Source of the DNA: Verrucomicrobiota bacterium
Lineage (GTDB): Bacteria > Verrucomicrobiota > Verrucomicrobiia > Limisphaerales > JADLHS01
Assembly (NCBI GenBank): GCA_013140495.1
Contig: JABFSR010000009.1
Coordinates: forward strand, 1 to 42,598
Length of the DNA: 42,598 bases
Reading direction: 5' to 3'
Shown piece by piece: positions 15,863 through 24,221 of the stretch. Each line of letters begins with the position of its first letter. The first letter of the stretch is position 1. The notes below the pieces were generated by a model. That model had not been told where the DNA came from. It was given only the letters and a program-made list of their open reading frames with translations, and did no database searches. Position numbers and translations under genes: made by a program.

Positions 15863-16515
15863 TTGGATTCCAAGTCGCGCACGATGCGAACCAACCGCCG
15901 CGCGATCGTCACCAGACAACCCGCGCAAATCACGATCAGCGCGATCTGCATCAGATCGAATTCGCTCTTGAAGATGTTCAACCCGACTAAGGCCAGACAG
16001 GTTACCGTCAGCGTAGCCATACGATGCGGCTTGGCCATCGGACCGAGAAAATATTGCCCCGCACCAGCCGCCACACCCATCGCTCGCACATACGCTGTGA
16101 TGACCGCCAGCGCCGCAGCCATCCAACCGAGCGTCTGCAACCATGGCGACGACGGCATCGAATAACCCGAGCCCGCCAGAATAAAAACGTCCGCGAACCG
16201 ATCGGGCAGTTCGTTGTAAATCTCGCCCGACTTCGTTTTGAATCCGCCCTCTACCGCCACCATGCCATCGAACATGTTGCACGCGAGGCGAAGTTGAATC
16301 CCCGCCGCCGCAAAGAGAAACAGCCACACGCGTGCACCAAAACCTTCCTTGCCGGCCCAGATCATCGCCCCACCCGCCAACGCGGCGAAAGCCATGCTCA
16401 ACACCGAAATCGTGTTCGGCTGAACGCGTCTTTTGACCAACCAACCTGCTACCGCTCCGGCCCATTTCGTGGTCCGAGTGGTCAACGGGCGACGGAAAAT
16501 GTTATCGTTACTCAT
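15859..16515 (-). CDS. CDP-alcohol phosphatidyltransferase-like membrane protein with altered metal motif
   Basis: 218 residues with about six hydrophobic segments. The family transfers a phosphatidyl (or other CDP-linked) group to an alcohol; its canonical motif is Dx2DGx2ARx8Gx3Dx3D. Here the matching bases encode NMFDGMVAVEGG followed by KTKSGEIYNELPDRFADV. So the first and third Asp are Asn and the Arg is Val, while the second and fourth Asp remain. I recall a subfamily with this NxxDGMVAVEGG form next to CdsA and PlsC homologues, similar in idea to the ynbA-ynbB pair of E. coli. The spacing is intact, so this looks like a real variant, not decay. Product unknown. Both ends overlap neighbours by ATGA. 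Confidence 0.8.
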   Translation of the reverse strand: MSNDNIFRRPLTTRTTKWAGAVAGWLVKRRVQPNTISVLSMAFAALAGGAMIWAGKEGFGARVWLFLFAAAGIQLRLACNMFDGMVAVEGGFKTKSGEIYNELPDRFADVFILAGSGYSMPSSPWLQTLGWMAAALAVITAYVRAMGVAAGAGQYFLGPMAKPHRMATLTVTCLALVGLNIFKSEFDLMQIALIVICAGCLVTIARRLVRIVRDLESK

Positions 16516-17570
16516 TTGCTCTGCTGAACCTGCCTCGTGATCTCAAACGCCAGATCCAGCGCGCGTTTGGCGGATTCGCCGCTGACCATCGGTGTTTGTT
16601 TTTCGCGCACACATTCGACGAAGTGTTGCAGTTCCAATTTGAGCGGTTCGTCTTTTGCGATCGGCACGGGTTCGCGCACGATGCGTTTGCCGCCGAACTC
16701 GCTCACGATGGTTGAGTCCCTGCCCACGCCAAGTTTCGCGGCGAGAACCTTTTTCAGGATGGAGCTTTCCTCCTCGCCGTCGCGGGCGATGCGGTAGATG
16801 AATCCCTCCTGCGCACGGTAGTCGAGCGAGATGTAGCTGGGCGTGTCGCCACCGCTGAACACGCGGATCTTTCGCATCCGTTCCGGACTGACACGGCTGG
16901 CCGTCAGGTTGGCGACGCAGCCGTTGGCAAAACGCAGCCGCGCGTTGGCGATGTCCTCAGACTTGCTCAACACGGGAATTCCGACGCCATCCACAGATGT
17001 CACCGGCGATTTTACAAACGCGAGCACCACGTCCAGATCGTGAATCATCAGGTCGAGCACCACACCGATGTCTGTGGAGCGGGCAGGGTAGGGGGACAAC
17101 CGATGTGTTTCGATGAAGCGTGGTTGTGGGGCAGCCGATTCGAGATATTTGAAAACAGGATTGAACCGCTCGACGTGGCCGACTTGGAGGACGCAGTTGT
17201 TGCGCTGGGCGAGTTCAACCAGTTCGGCTGCCTGGGCTGTGTTGTCGGTCATGGGTTTCTCCACGAGGACGTGTTTGCCTTGAGCCAGTAAAATCCTGGC
17301 GAGTTCGTAATGCGTCGTCGTGGGTGTGACGATGTTGACCGCATCTGCGGCAGCAGCAGCTTCGGCCACGGAGTTGAAGGCGCGGACATTGTATTTCGAG
17401 GCGATCTTGCGGGCGGTTTCGGCGTGGGAATCGAAGATGCCGACGAGTTCAACCTGCCTGACGGCGGCCAGCTCGGCGTAAATGCGGACGTGTTCCTTGC
17501 CGAGCGATCCTGTGCCGAGGACGGCAACACGTAGCGAGTGGGTGGTCCGTAGTCCGTGGTCAGTAGCCAT
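16512..17570 (-). CDS. Gfo/Idh/MocA family oxidoreductase
   Basis: 352 residues from ATG 17570. A TTG at 17609 is also in frame, but everything before LRVAVLGTG is encoded by a dispersed inverted repeat, so the true start is uncertain. The Rossmann motif VAVLGTGSLGKEH, the EKP motif in VLVEKPMTDN, and LDLMIHDLDVVLAF (the catalytic-His region) define the family. As first gene of an operon ending in lpxB, it may oxidise a UDP-sugar. GnnA of Leptospira and Acidithiobacillus is a member of this family that oxidises UDP-GlcNAc for 3-amino lipid A. A GnnB-type aminotransferase is not in the window, so this remains inference. Its stop overlaps the next start (ATGA). Confidence 0.88.
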   Translation of the reverse strand: MATDHGLRTTHSLRVAVLGTGSLGKEHVRIYAELAAVRQVELVGIFDSHAETARKIASKYNVRAFNSVAEAAAAADAVNIVTPTTTHYELARILLAQGKHVLVEKPMTDNTAQAAELVELAQRNNCVLQVGHVERFNPVFKYLESAAPQPRFIETHRLSPYPARSTDIGVVLDLMIHDLDVVLAFVKSPVTSVDGVGIPVLSKSEDIANARLRFANGCVANLTASRVSPERMRKIRVFSGGDTPSYISLDYRAQEGFIYRIARDGEEESSILKKVLAAKLGVGRDSTIVSEFGGKRIVREPVPIAKDEPLKLELQHFVECVREKQTPMVSGESAKRALDLAFEITRQVQQSK

Positions 17571-17611
17571 TGCGTGCGCAGTCTGCCACTGACTACCGAC
17601 TGCTGACAACT
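17541..17611. repeat. Imperfect inverted repeat of the AGTCCGTGGTC type
   Basis: Two arms, ggtccgtagtccgtggtcag (from 17544) and the reverse complement of tgactaccgactgctgacaa (17590-17609), face each other across a short centre near 17570-17584 that contains the oxidoreductase ATG. On the plus strand each arm is a run of GTCCGTAG/GTCAGTAG-like 8-mers. Sequences of this style are scattered in many environmental genomes. Transcribed, it would place a hairpin over the start of the lipid operon. Confidence 0.5.
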
Positions 17612-17726
17612 GGCAATGTATATTGCTGGAAAATCTGCTTGAACGAATGCGATCAATGGCAAATGTTTTCCTTGTTCCAAGACAATCATCGGATTCACCG
17701 GCAAACGATGGGCATCTGAAAAATCT

Positions 17727-18494
17727 ATGGGCCGTCCAAAAGCATCCAACTTCCTTCCGAGGCGACGTCGGCGTGCTGGCCTGACGCTGGTGGAGGGGCT
17801 CCTATTTATTGTGATCATCGTTATCCTCTTGGGGTTGTTGTTTCCTGAATCACCTGGGCGGGGAGTAATTGTTCGAAAGCGAAAAGCCCAAGTTGAAATG
17901 TCCCAAATCGCGATGGCGATCAAATCTTACGAGTCCACTTACAATCACTGGCCGGTGTCAACCAATGCCGAGCAGTCCGGCATGTCAGATTTTACCTTTG
18001 GAACTTATGGAACGAAAACCACGACCACTGTAACGAACGGAGGCACAATCGAAGCGAACAACTCGGAGTTGATCAGCATCGTCATGGATGCGGTTGCATT
18101 TGGCGATGGCAGGCCAACACCCAACGTTGGACACGCCTTGAATCCTCAACGAAACGCGTGGCTCAATGCAAAGAACGTTTCCGACATAGATTCACCCGGA
18201 GTTGGGCTGGACGGTGTCTATCGTGATCCATGGGGGAATCCTTACATCATAACGATTGACTTGAACCGTGACGGAAATTGTCGAGATAGTTTCTACTCGA
18301 TCGAGGCTGAGTCGCCGTTCGGAAATACAAACCCTAGGGCCTCCGGTGCTGAAGTTTTCCAAACAACCTATCCAGTTTCAAACGTGCCCCAACCTCGCAT
18401 CATGGTTTGGTCGTTTGGGCCAGATGGGAAGGCTGACCCGAACAAGAAACCAGACGAAGGCGCGAACAAGGATAACGTTGTCAGTTGGCGATAA
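17727..18494 (+). CDS. Type II secretion / type IV pilin-like pseudopilin (GspG-like)
   Basis: 255 residues. A basic leader (PRRRRRAG) precedes the prepilin peptidase site at Gly18, then LTLVEGLLFIVIIVILLGLL with the conserved Glu at mature position 5. The mature protein has a long amphipathic helix (KAQVEMSQIAMAIKSYESTY) and a GspG-like DPWGNPYIITIDLN block, followed by VWSFGPDGKADPN, where Asp and Gly residues could bind calcium. The central TKTTTTVTNGG loop is longer than in standard GspG. Verrucomicrobial genomes carry many such proteins outside secretion operons, and no secretion genes flank it here. It likely forms part of an envelope-spanning pseudopilus. Confidence 0.85.
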   Translation: MGRPKASNFLPRRRRRAGLTLVEGLLFIVIIVILLGLLFPESPGRGVIVRKRKAQVEMSQIAMAIKSYESTYNHWPVSTNAEQSGMSDFTFGTYGTKTTTTVTNGGTIEANNSELISIVMDAVAFGDGRPTPNVGHALNPQRNAWLNAKNVSDIDSPGVGLDGVYRDPWGNPYIITIDLNRDGNCRDSFYSIEAESPFGNTNPRASGAEVFQTTYPVSNVPQPRIMVWSFGPDGKADPNKKPDEGANKDNVVSWR

Positions 18495-18517
18495 TAATTC
18501 GCGGCAGTTCATACACT

Positions 18518-19171
18518 ATGACTACGATCAAGATTGAGTGTAGCTGTGGGCAGCACTATGCGTTCGATGTAGAACCTGTCGGCGGTCGGATGCCTTCCAC
18601 CGTGACGTGTCCGGCTTGTGGCGTTGACGGAACTGAAGCCGCCAACACGCTAATCGCATCGAGCGTGTCCGCACAACCGACGGACCCATTCGTTGTCGAA
18701 CAGCAAAGTTATTATCCATCACCAACACAGCACGCAGCGAATTACAGCGCCGCTCCGGTTGCTGGTGTGACCTCGCACAAAGCGATGTCGCACCTCGGGC
18801 GAAAAGATCCTGAACAAGCGCAGCACGAGGCCCGTGCGAAGATATTGTGGGGCGATCCGCCCAAGGAGGTCACAAAGTATCTGATGATGCAGGGATTCAG
18901 CGCAAAGGAGGCGACCGAACTCGTCAACGAGTTGTTTCAGGAACGAGCCGCCACGATCAGGAGCGACGGCATCAGGAAAATCTGTATTGGCGTCGGGCTG
19001 ATTCTCGTTCCGATTGTGAGCTGGTTTGGTTTCATGGGAATCGGCGTCATCTACATCAAACTTTTTGCATTGACCATTATGGCCGGCCTTTACGGTCTGT
19101 ATAGTTTGATCAATGGAATCATCATGTGCGCCTCACCCAGGTCAATTGTCGGCGATGCTTCAGAGCAGTGA
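18518..19171 (+). CDS. Membrane protein with N-terminal zinc-ribbon-like motif
   Basis: 217 residues from ATG 18518, 24 bases after the pseudopilin stop. The N-terminus has CSC (Cys8, Cys10) and CPAC (Cys31, Cys34), a likely zinc-binding ribbon. A low-complexity Ser/Thr/Pro/Gln linker follows, then a helical segment (DPPKEVTKYLMMQGFSAKEA) with TELVNELFQERAATI, and two hydrophobic helices (ICIGVGLILVPIVSWFGFMG and IKLFALTIMAGLYGLYSLI). I do not recognise a named family. The architecture (zinc ribbon, disordered linker, C-terminal membrane pair) recurs in proteins encoded by Verrucomicrobiota and Planctomycetota. Possibly co-transcribed with the pseudopilin. Confidence 0.7.
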   Translation: MTTIKIECSCGQHYAFDVEPVGGRMPSTVTCPACGVDGTEAANTLIASSVSAQPTDPFVVEQQSYYPSPTQHAANYSAAPVAGVTSHKAMSHLGRKDPEQAQHEARAKILWGDPPKEVTKYLMMQGFSAKEATELVNELFQERAATIRSDGIRKICIGVGLILVPIVSWFGFMGIGVIYIKLFALTIMAGLYGLYSLINGIIMCASPRSIVGDASEQ

Positions 19172-19226
19172 CTGGACTCTTCACTTTCGCCTTTGAACTC
19201 GCGCGGTTCATTCCTAGCCTTGCGGC

Positions 19227-20210
19227 GTGAGCGAAAGTTTTCCGAGTGTGACGGTCATCATCCCTTCGCGCCCTGATCTGGCGGACGTGCCGGCGGTGGT
19301 GGCTGCGCGTGCGCTGGATTATCCGGCGGACAAACTCGAAATCATTCTCGCGCGTGGCAGACAGCCGTCCGTGCAACGCAATACTGCGCTGCGTGCAGCG
19401 AAGGGTGAACTGATTTATTTTCTCGATGACGATTCACTCGCTTTGCCTGGCAATGTGCGTCGAGCGGTCGAGCATTTCCGTGATCCAAAGGTACAGATGA
19501 TCGGCGGGCCGAATCTTTGTCCCGAGGACGCGCCATTCTTGGAGCAGGTCTTCTCGCTCGTTCTTTCGAGCTGGATCGCGTTTGGGCCGAGTCGGGCGCG
19601 TTACGCGAAGGTGGGTGTTGTGCGGGCGACGAGTGAGAAGGAATTGATCCTTTGCAACATGCTTGCCCGGCGCGAAACGGTGTTACGACACGGCGGGTTC
19701 AATGAGGCGCTGTATCCAAACGAGGAAAACGCTCTGATGGATAACATCGAGCGCGAGGGTGGCAAACTGCTTTACGATCCGGAGCTTTTCGTCTGGCGCA
19801 GGCCACGTCGGACGATGAAGGCTTTTGTAAAGATGCTGCTGAACTACGGTCGCGGTCGTGCGGAACAGTTTCGCACCACACCAACGTTTGGCTCGGCACT
19901 TAATTTTGTCCCGCCGCTGTTTTGCGTCTATCTCGTTGCGCTGCCTGCGTTGTTGCTTTGCCGTCCGTTGGTGCCGCTGCTGCCGCTGGCGGCTTATTTG
20001 TTCGTGCTGCTCTTGCAGGTGGCAGCGTTGATTCCGCAAGGCGGGATTGTGCGTAGCGTCTGCACGTTGCCTTTCATCCTTGTGACACACATTTTTTACG
20101 GACTGGGCTTCTGGCGTGGATTGTTCACGCGCTTGCGCAGGCCGGGAGAGCGCGGGGATTTTCCGGTTACTCTGGAAACGATCGGACATGAAATCAGTCC
20201 CAAGCCATGA
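19227..20210 (+). CDS. Family 2 glycosyltransferase with C-terminal membrane helices
   Basis: 327 residues with GTG start. The GT-A core begins VTVIIPSRPDLADVP; the nucleotide/metal-binding motif is IYFLDDDSLALPGN (residues 64-77), and MIGGPNLCPEDAP and ILCNMLARRETVLRHGGF match later GT2 blocks. EENALMDNIEREGGKL supplies the acidic region expected before the acceptor site. The C-terminal third holds three or four hydrophobic helices (PPLFCVYLVALPALLL and following). It probably adds a sugar to a membrane-linked or exported glycan from the cytoplasmic face. Its stop overlaps the start of the GH144-like gene (ATGA), so the two are translationally coupled. Confidence 0.87.
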   Translation: MSESFPSVTVIIPSRPDLADVPAVVAARALDYPADKLEIILARGRQPSVQRNTALRAAKGELIYFLDDDSLALPGNVRRAVEHFRDPKVQMIGGPNLCPEDAPFLEQVFSLVLSSWIAFGPSRARYAKVGVVRATSEKELILCNMLARRETVLRHGGFNEALYPNEENALMDNIEREGGKLLYDPELFVWRRPRRTMKAFVKMLLNYGRGRAEQFRTTPTFGSALNFVPPLFCVYLVALPALLLCRPLVPLLPLAAYLFVLLLQVAALIPQGGIVRSVCTLPFILVTHIFYGLGFWRGLFTRLRRPGERGDFPVTLETIGHEISPKP

Positions 20211-21853
20211 TGAACACACTGCATTACGCACCGATCGCCCGGCAGCGGCCCGGCACCCTCACAAGAATCCTCACGATGGGCATTCTGGTCACTCTGTTTC
20301 GCGTCGGTGAGGATGCAAAGGCGGCTGACCTTCCGCCGCCTGGAGGCTTGCAAACCCTGTCGCGCCAACTTCGCGTTGACTTGTTGTGGAACGCAGACAC
20401 TGCGGGCGGAAGGTTCGAGGTTCAGCGCGCGAGCAAACCTGATGGACCGTTCACCACGCTGACGCGGCACGTTGCGGACTGGCCCTTCCACGGCGACTTC
20501 GTTGGGAGTTCCGGGGGCGAGTATATCTATCGTGTCCGCGTCGCCCGAACGAACGAGGCCACGAAGACCATTTCGTTTTCTGATTGGTCCGCCGTCACCA
20601 AAGGAAGTCCCAAACCCTTTGACGCGGATGGACTGCTAACAGAGGTTCAAGAGGCCGGAGTTCGTTACTTCTATGATTTCGCGCATCCCGTTTCGGGCCT
20701 GGCCCGCGAAGGAACGGATTTTCCTCCTGACTTCTGCGCGCTGGGAGCCAGCGGGATGGGATTGTTCAATCTCGTCGTTGGCGCGGAGCGGAATTTCATC
20801 ACTCGGCGGCAGGCGGCGGAACGCGTGTTGAAGATATTGCGCTTCATGTCTGACAAAGCGGAAAAATTCCACGGAGCCTTCCCGCATTTTCTGAATGGCC
20901 GAACCGGCAAGGTGATCCCGTTCTTCAAGAACGATGACGGTGCTGACATTGTCGAGACAGCGTATCTGATTCATGGAGCGCTGTTCGTGCGCGAGTATTT
21001 CAACCGGAACAATGATGTCGAAACCGAGATTCGCCAGCGGGCGGATGAGCTTTGGCGCGGAGTGGAGTGGGATTGGTTTGCCCGGGGCGAAGGCGAACTC
21101 GCGGCGTTGATCTGGCATTGGTCGCCAACGAGCGGGTGGAAAATCAACCATCGCATCACGGGCTTCAACGAGTGTCATATCGTTTACCTTCTTGCTATGG
21201 CTTCGCCGACCCATGCTGTTTCCCAAAAGTATTATTGGCGTGGTTGGCATGCGCCACAATTTGGGGAATCGCGCACGCGCTTTGGAATTCCACTGGAGTT
21301 GGCGCGTGATTCCGGGCCGCCTATGTTTTGGACGCACTATTCCTACCTCGGGTTTGATCCACATCGGATTTCATACCGCGACCAAACTTACTTTGATCAC
21401 TTCCGAAATCTGGCTCGCGTTCAGGTACGTTATGCTGCGTCACGTCAAAAGGATTTCAAGGGTTATGGGCCATTGTGGGGTTTGACGGCCAGCAACGGTC
21501 CGGATGGCTACAATGCGTTCGAGCCTGGTGCATCGGACAACGGCACGATTGCACCGACAGCCGCGTTGTCGTCCATGCCGTATGTTCCTACCGAGAGTCG
21601 CGCGTGTCTGGCGGAGATGTATCAGAAGCACGGAGCGGAGCTATGGGGGCCGTGCGGATTTTACGACGCGTTTAATTTGACCCGCGGCTGGAACTCCAAG
21701 AACTACCTTGGCATTGATGTTGGACCCATTGCGCCGATGATCGAGAACCACCGGACGGAGCTTTGCTGGAAAGTGTTCATGCGGGCGACGGAAATCAAGC
21801 GGGTGTTGAAGCTGGTTGATCAATCGAAGAATCCAGCGAACGCTTCACGGTAG
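20207..21853 (+). CDS. Secreted glucoamylase-like (PF10091/GH144-type) glycoside hydrolase
   Basis: 548 residues. A long N-terminus with hydrophobic LTMGILVTLFRVG suggests an export signal or anchor. Residues 40-125 read as a fibronectin type III domain (LRVDLLWNADTAGGRFEVQR, then YIYRVRVA). From about 135 comes an (alpha/alpha)6 catalytic domain with EVQEAGVRYFYDFAHPVSGL, ALGASGMGLFNLVVGAE, GAFPHFLNGRTGKVIPF, NECHIVYLLAMASPTH, FWTHYSYLGFDP, WGLTASNGPDGY and GIDVGPIAPMIENHRTE. These blocks are those of the glucoamylase-like family that includes GH144 endo-beta-1,2-glucanases. Substrate not provable by eye. Coupling to a GT2 gene suggests joint handling of one glycan. Its 3' end overlaps the convergent methyltransferase by 9 bases. 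Confidence 0.85.
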   Translation: MMNTLHYAPIARQRPGTLTRILTMGILVTLFRVGEDAKAADLPPPGGLQTLSRQLRVDLLWNADTAGGRFEVQRASKPDGPFTTLTRHVADWPFHGDFVGSSGGEYIYRVRVARTNEATKTISFSDWSAVTKGSPKPFDADGLLTEVQEAGVRYFYDFAHPVSGLAREGTDFPPDFCALGASGMGLFNLVVGAERNFITRRQAAERVLKILRFMSDKAEKFHGAFPHFLNGRTGKVIPFFKNDDGADIVETAYLIHGALFVREYFNRNNDVETEIRQRADELWRGVEWDWFARGEGELAALIWHWSPTSGWKINHRITGFNECHIVYLLAMASPTHAVSQKYYWRGWHAPQFGESRTRFGIPLELARDSGPPMFWTHYSYLGFDPHRISYRDQTYFDHFRNLARVQVRYAASRQKDFKGYGPLWGLTASNGPDGYNAFEPGASDNGTIAPTAALSSMPYVPTESRACLAEMYQKHGAELWGPCGFYDAFNLTRGWNSKNYLGIDVGPIAPMIENHRTELCWKVFMRATEIKRVLKLVDQSKNPANASR

Positions 21854-22687
21854 CTTCGTCGGAGCAGGCCGACGTTGCCGTTGCGCTTCGTAGAGAAACA
21901 CCGCCGCCGCGCCGGTCACGTTAAGGGAATCCACATTGTTTGCCATCGGGATGGCTGCGGCCTCGTCACACTCGGCCAGAATAGATGGAGAAATCCCACC
22001 ACCTTCCGCACCGAATACAATGCAACAGTCGTTCGTGAAGTCGGCAAGCGACACGGTGCGCTTATCCGTGTGTGGATGCGCTGCAATGCACCGCACGCCG
22101 TGCGCCCGCAACTCGCCGAGCGATGCTGCGAGGTTTCGAGATTCAATCACAGGCAGTTCAAAGATCGTGCCCATGGAGTTGCGCACCGCCCGGCGCAGGA
22201 ATGGGCTCGCGCAGGTTTCGCCGACGATCAACGCCTGCGCACCGAACGCGGCGCAGTTGCGCGCCAGCAGTCCGATATTTTCCGCGTTCGTCAGACTGTC
22301 TGCCGCCACGAATAGTCGCGGCGAAGCTGTTCGGCCCAGCAGGGCAGACAGCGCGAGCGGCTGTGGCGTCTTCGCGACCGCCAGAACGCCTTGGAACATT
22401 TCAAAGCCGATCAGTTCTTCCAGCACTCGGCGGTCGGTGACGGCGAATACAGGAATTGTTTCACGACGTGCATGCAGAGCCGGTTCGTATTCTCCGAGGC
22501 GATGGTCTGGCAGGAGCACGGACACAACTTCCAGATCGCTCGCCAGCAGCCGGTGCACAACCTTGTCGCCCTCCGCCACGAAGATGCCTTGTTCCCGATG
22601 CTCGAGCGGGCGCTTGAGCGTGCGATACGGTGCAAGCTCCGGCAGGTCGAGTGAGGTAATGCGATGTGTTTGAAACATGCGCTGCAA
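21845..22687 (-). CDS. SpoU/TrmH family RNA 2'-O-ribose methyltransferase
   Basis: 280 residues; ATG 22678 is an alternative start nine bases inside. The N-terminal substrate-binding region contains RPLEHREQGIFVAEGDKVVH, typical of rRNA-type members. The three SPOUT motifs are clear: NAENIGLLARNCAAFG (134-149, with the catalytic Arg143), IVFGAEGGGISPSIL (223-237) and IPMANNVDSLNVTGAAAVFL (247-266). The knotted C-terminal domain binds S-adenosylmethionine and methylates a ribose in rRNA or tRNA. Which nucleotide is modified cannot be told. It is convergent with the GH144-like gene and divergent from the SGNH gene. Confidence 0.92.
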   Translation of the reverse strand: MQRMFQTHRITSLDLPELAPYRTLKRPLEHREQGIFVAEGDKVVHRLLASDLEVVSVLLPDHRLGEYEPALHARRETIPVFAVTDRRVLEELIGFEMFQGVLAVAKTPQPLALSALLGRTASPRLFVAADSLTNAENIGLLARNCAAFGAQALIVGETCASPFLRRAVRNSMGTIFELPVIESRNLAASLGELRAHGVRCIAAHPHTDKRTVSLADFTNDCCIVFGAEGGGISPSILAECDEAAAIPMANNVDSLNVTGAAAVFLYEAQRQRRPAPTKLP

Positions 22688-22789
22688 TTGTCAGTCTTCC
22701 AAAACCGCATGTCGAGTTTGCACACCACGCGTGATATATCCGTTCTTGCCATCGGTTTGTCATGAGTCGAACATTCATAAATCCAAACT

Positions 22790-24067
22790 ATGAATTCGAT
22801 CCACAATATCTCGCTCATCGCCTGTCTGAGTATTTCGATTGCTGCTTCCGTTGGACAAACCAACCAAGCCACATCTTCTGATGTGCGCTTCAAGCTCCCG
22901 GCGACTGATGATGGTCTGCCCGGAGCGGGTCCGTTACGGCGTGCGGATTGGTTTCAACAGGTTTGGACGGAGCGGCGCAGCGCGTGGGTTGCGCGTATAC
23001 AGCAAGATCAGGGTGCGGTTGTATTCCTCGGCGATTCGATCACGCAAGGTTGGGGTGATGATTTTCGTGGATTGTTTCCCGGCGTGAAGACTGCCAATCG
23101 CGGCATCAGTGGCGATACCACGCGCGGAGTCTTGATTCGGCTCGAAGAGGATGTGCTCGCGTTGAAACCAGCCGCCATAGTTCTTCTCATTGGCACGAAC
23201 GATCTCGAAGAACAGGCTGATCCCGAAGTCATCGCAGGAAACTTCAAACTGATTCTCGCCAGGCTGAAGGAACATAATCCAAAGATGCCCGTCATCCTCT
23301 GTCAGGTTTTTCCAAGTTCGGAAACGATGAAACGGCCTGCTGACAAGATCAAGAAGGTCAATCAACTTTACGCCGCTGCGGTAAAAGGTGACGCGCAAGT
23401 CACCTTGATCGAGACCTGGACTCTTTTTGCGAACGACAAGGGCGATGCAAAGCAGGAGGAGTTTCCTGACCTGCTTCACCTCAATGACGCGGCTTACGCC
23501 AAGTGGGCGGCGGCGTTGCGGCCAATTCTCGCCACGCTCGGATTCATGGACACCGCTTTGGACGCATTTACCCCGGAAGATGGATTCGTGAGTTTGTTCA
23601 ACGGACGCGACCTCACGGGCTGGGGTTATCGCACAAACAATTTTGATGGTCACACGACGAGCAGCGACGGTCGCTACGTGGCGAAGAACGGACGCATCAT
23701 CGTCACAACGCCGCCGGAAGGCCGGAAGGTTCAGCAGATGTGGACGACGAAGGAATTCCCAAAGGACTTCGTTCTCAAACTCGAGTTCCGCGCCACGCCC
23801 AACGCTGACAGCGGAGTCTTCATTCGCAAGCCCCAGTTGCAATGTCGCGATTACCCCCTTGCCGGCCCGTATAAAACGCTCACGCAATACAGTCCCCAAC
23901 AGTGGAACGAAATCATGGCCATCGTGACGAACGGTGTCGCGTATTGTACCTGCAATGGCGAAGTGCTCGAAGCCGCGCTGAAGGTTCCCGAGACCGGTCC
24001 GATCGGATTGGAAGGTGATCGCGGCCAGATGGAGTATCGTCGGATCAGGTTGAAGGAATTGCCGTGA
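22790..24067 (+). CDS. Secreted SGNH/GDSL hydrolase fused to a DUF1080 (concanavalin-like) domain
   Basis: 425 residues with a signal peptide (residues 1-23, SLIACLSISIAASVGQ). The SGNH part has FLGDSITQGW (Ser83), block II GISGDTT, block III LLIGTNDL (Asn137) and the Asp-x-x-His pair DLLH (Asp227, His230), so the catalytic set is complete. From about residue 261, FVSLFNGRDLTGWGY opens a DUF1080 domain, continuing PNADSGVFIRKPQLQCRDYP and ending IGLEGDRGQMEYRRIRLKEL. Related SGNH proteins are carbohydrate esterases, and DUF1080 proteins include 3-keto-disaccharide hydrolases. Probably removes an ester from, and binds or cleaves, an extracellular saccharide. Confidence 0.88.
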   Translation: MNSIHNISLIACLSISIAASVGQTNQATSSDVRFKLPATDDGLPGAGPLRRADWFQQVWTERRSAWVARIQQDQGAVVFLGDSITQGWGDDFRGLFPGVKTANRGISGDTTRGVLIRLEEDVLALKPAAIVLLIGTNDLEEQADPEVIAGNFKLILARLKEHNPKMPVILCQVFPSSETMKRPADKIKKVNQLYAAAVKGDAQVTLIETWTLFANDKGDAKQEEFPDLLHLNDAAYAKWAAALRPILATLGFMDTALDAFTPEDGFVSLFNGRDLTGWGYRTNNFDGHTTSSDGRYVAKNGRIIVTTPPEGRKVQQMWTTKEFPKDFVLKLEFRATPNADSGVFIRKPQLQCRDYPLAGPYKTLTQYSPQQWNEIMAIVTNGVAYCTCNGEVLEAALKVPETGPIGLEGDRGQMEYRRIRLKELP

Positions 24068-24221
24068 ACGAAGCGCGGTTAGGCTCGGTGTTCCGTACCC
24101 GGTTCGCAACCCGCGCTCATCCCGGAGAGCAGACACCGCTTTCGTCAACAACCAAAGCCACACTGACCAGACCCTCCCAGCATCATCGGGCCTTGAAATG
24201 CGCGAAAGGAGTTTGAGCACC

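Noticed and set aside
15863..16465. Extension of the PlsC-like gene upstream through the CDP-alcohol gene
   Set aside because: The upstream residues are low-complexity Gly/Arg/Asp-rich shadow of the overlapping gene; the ATG at 15862 has the same ATGA overlap as the other operon junctions.
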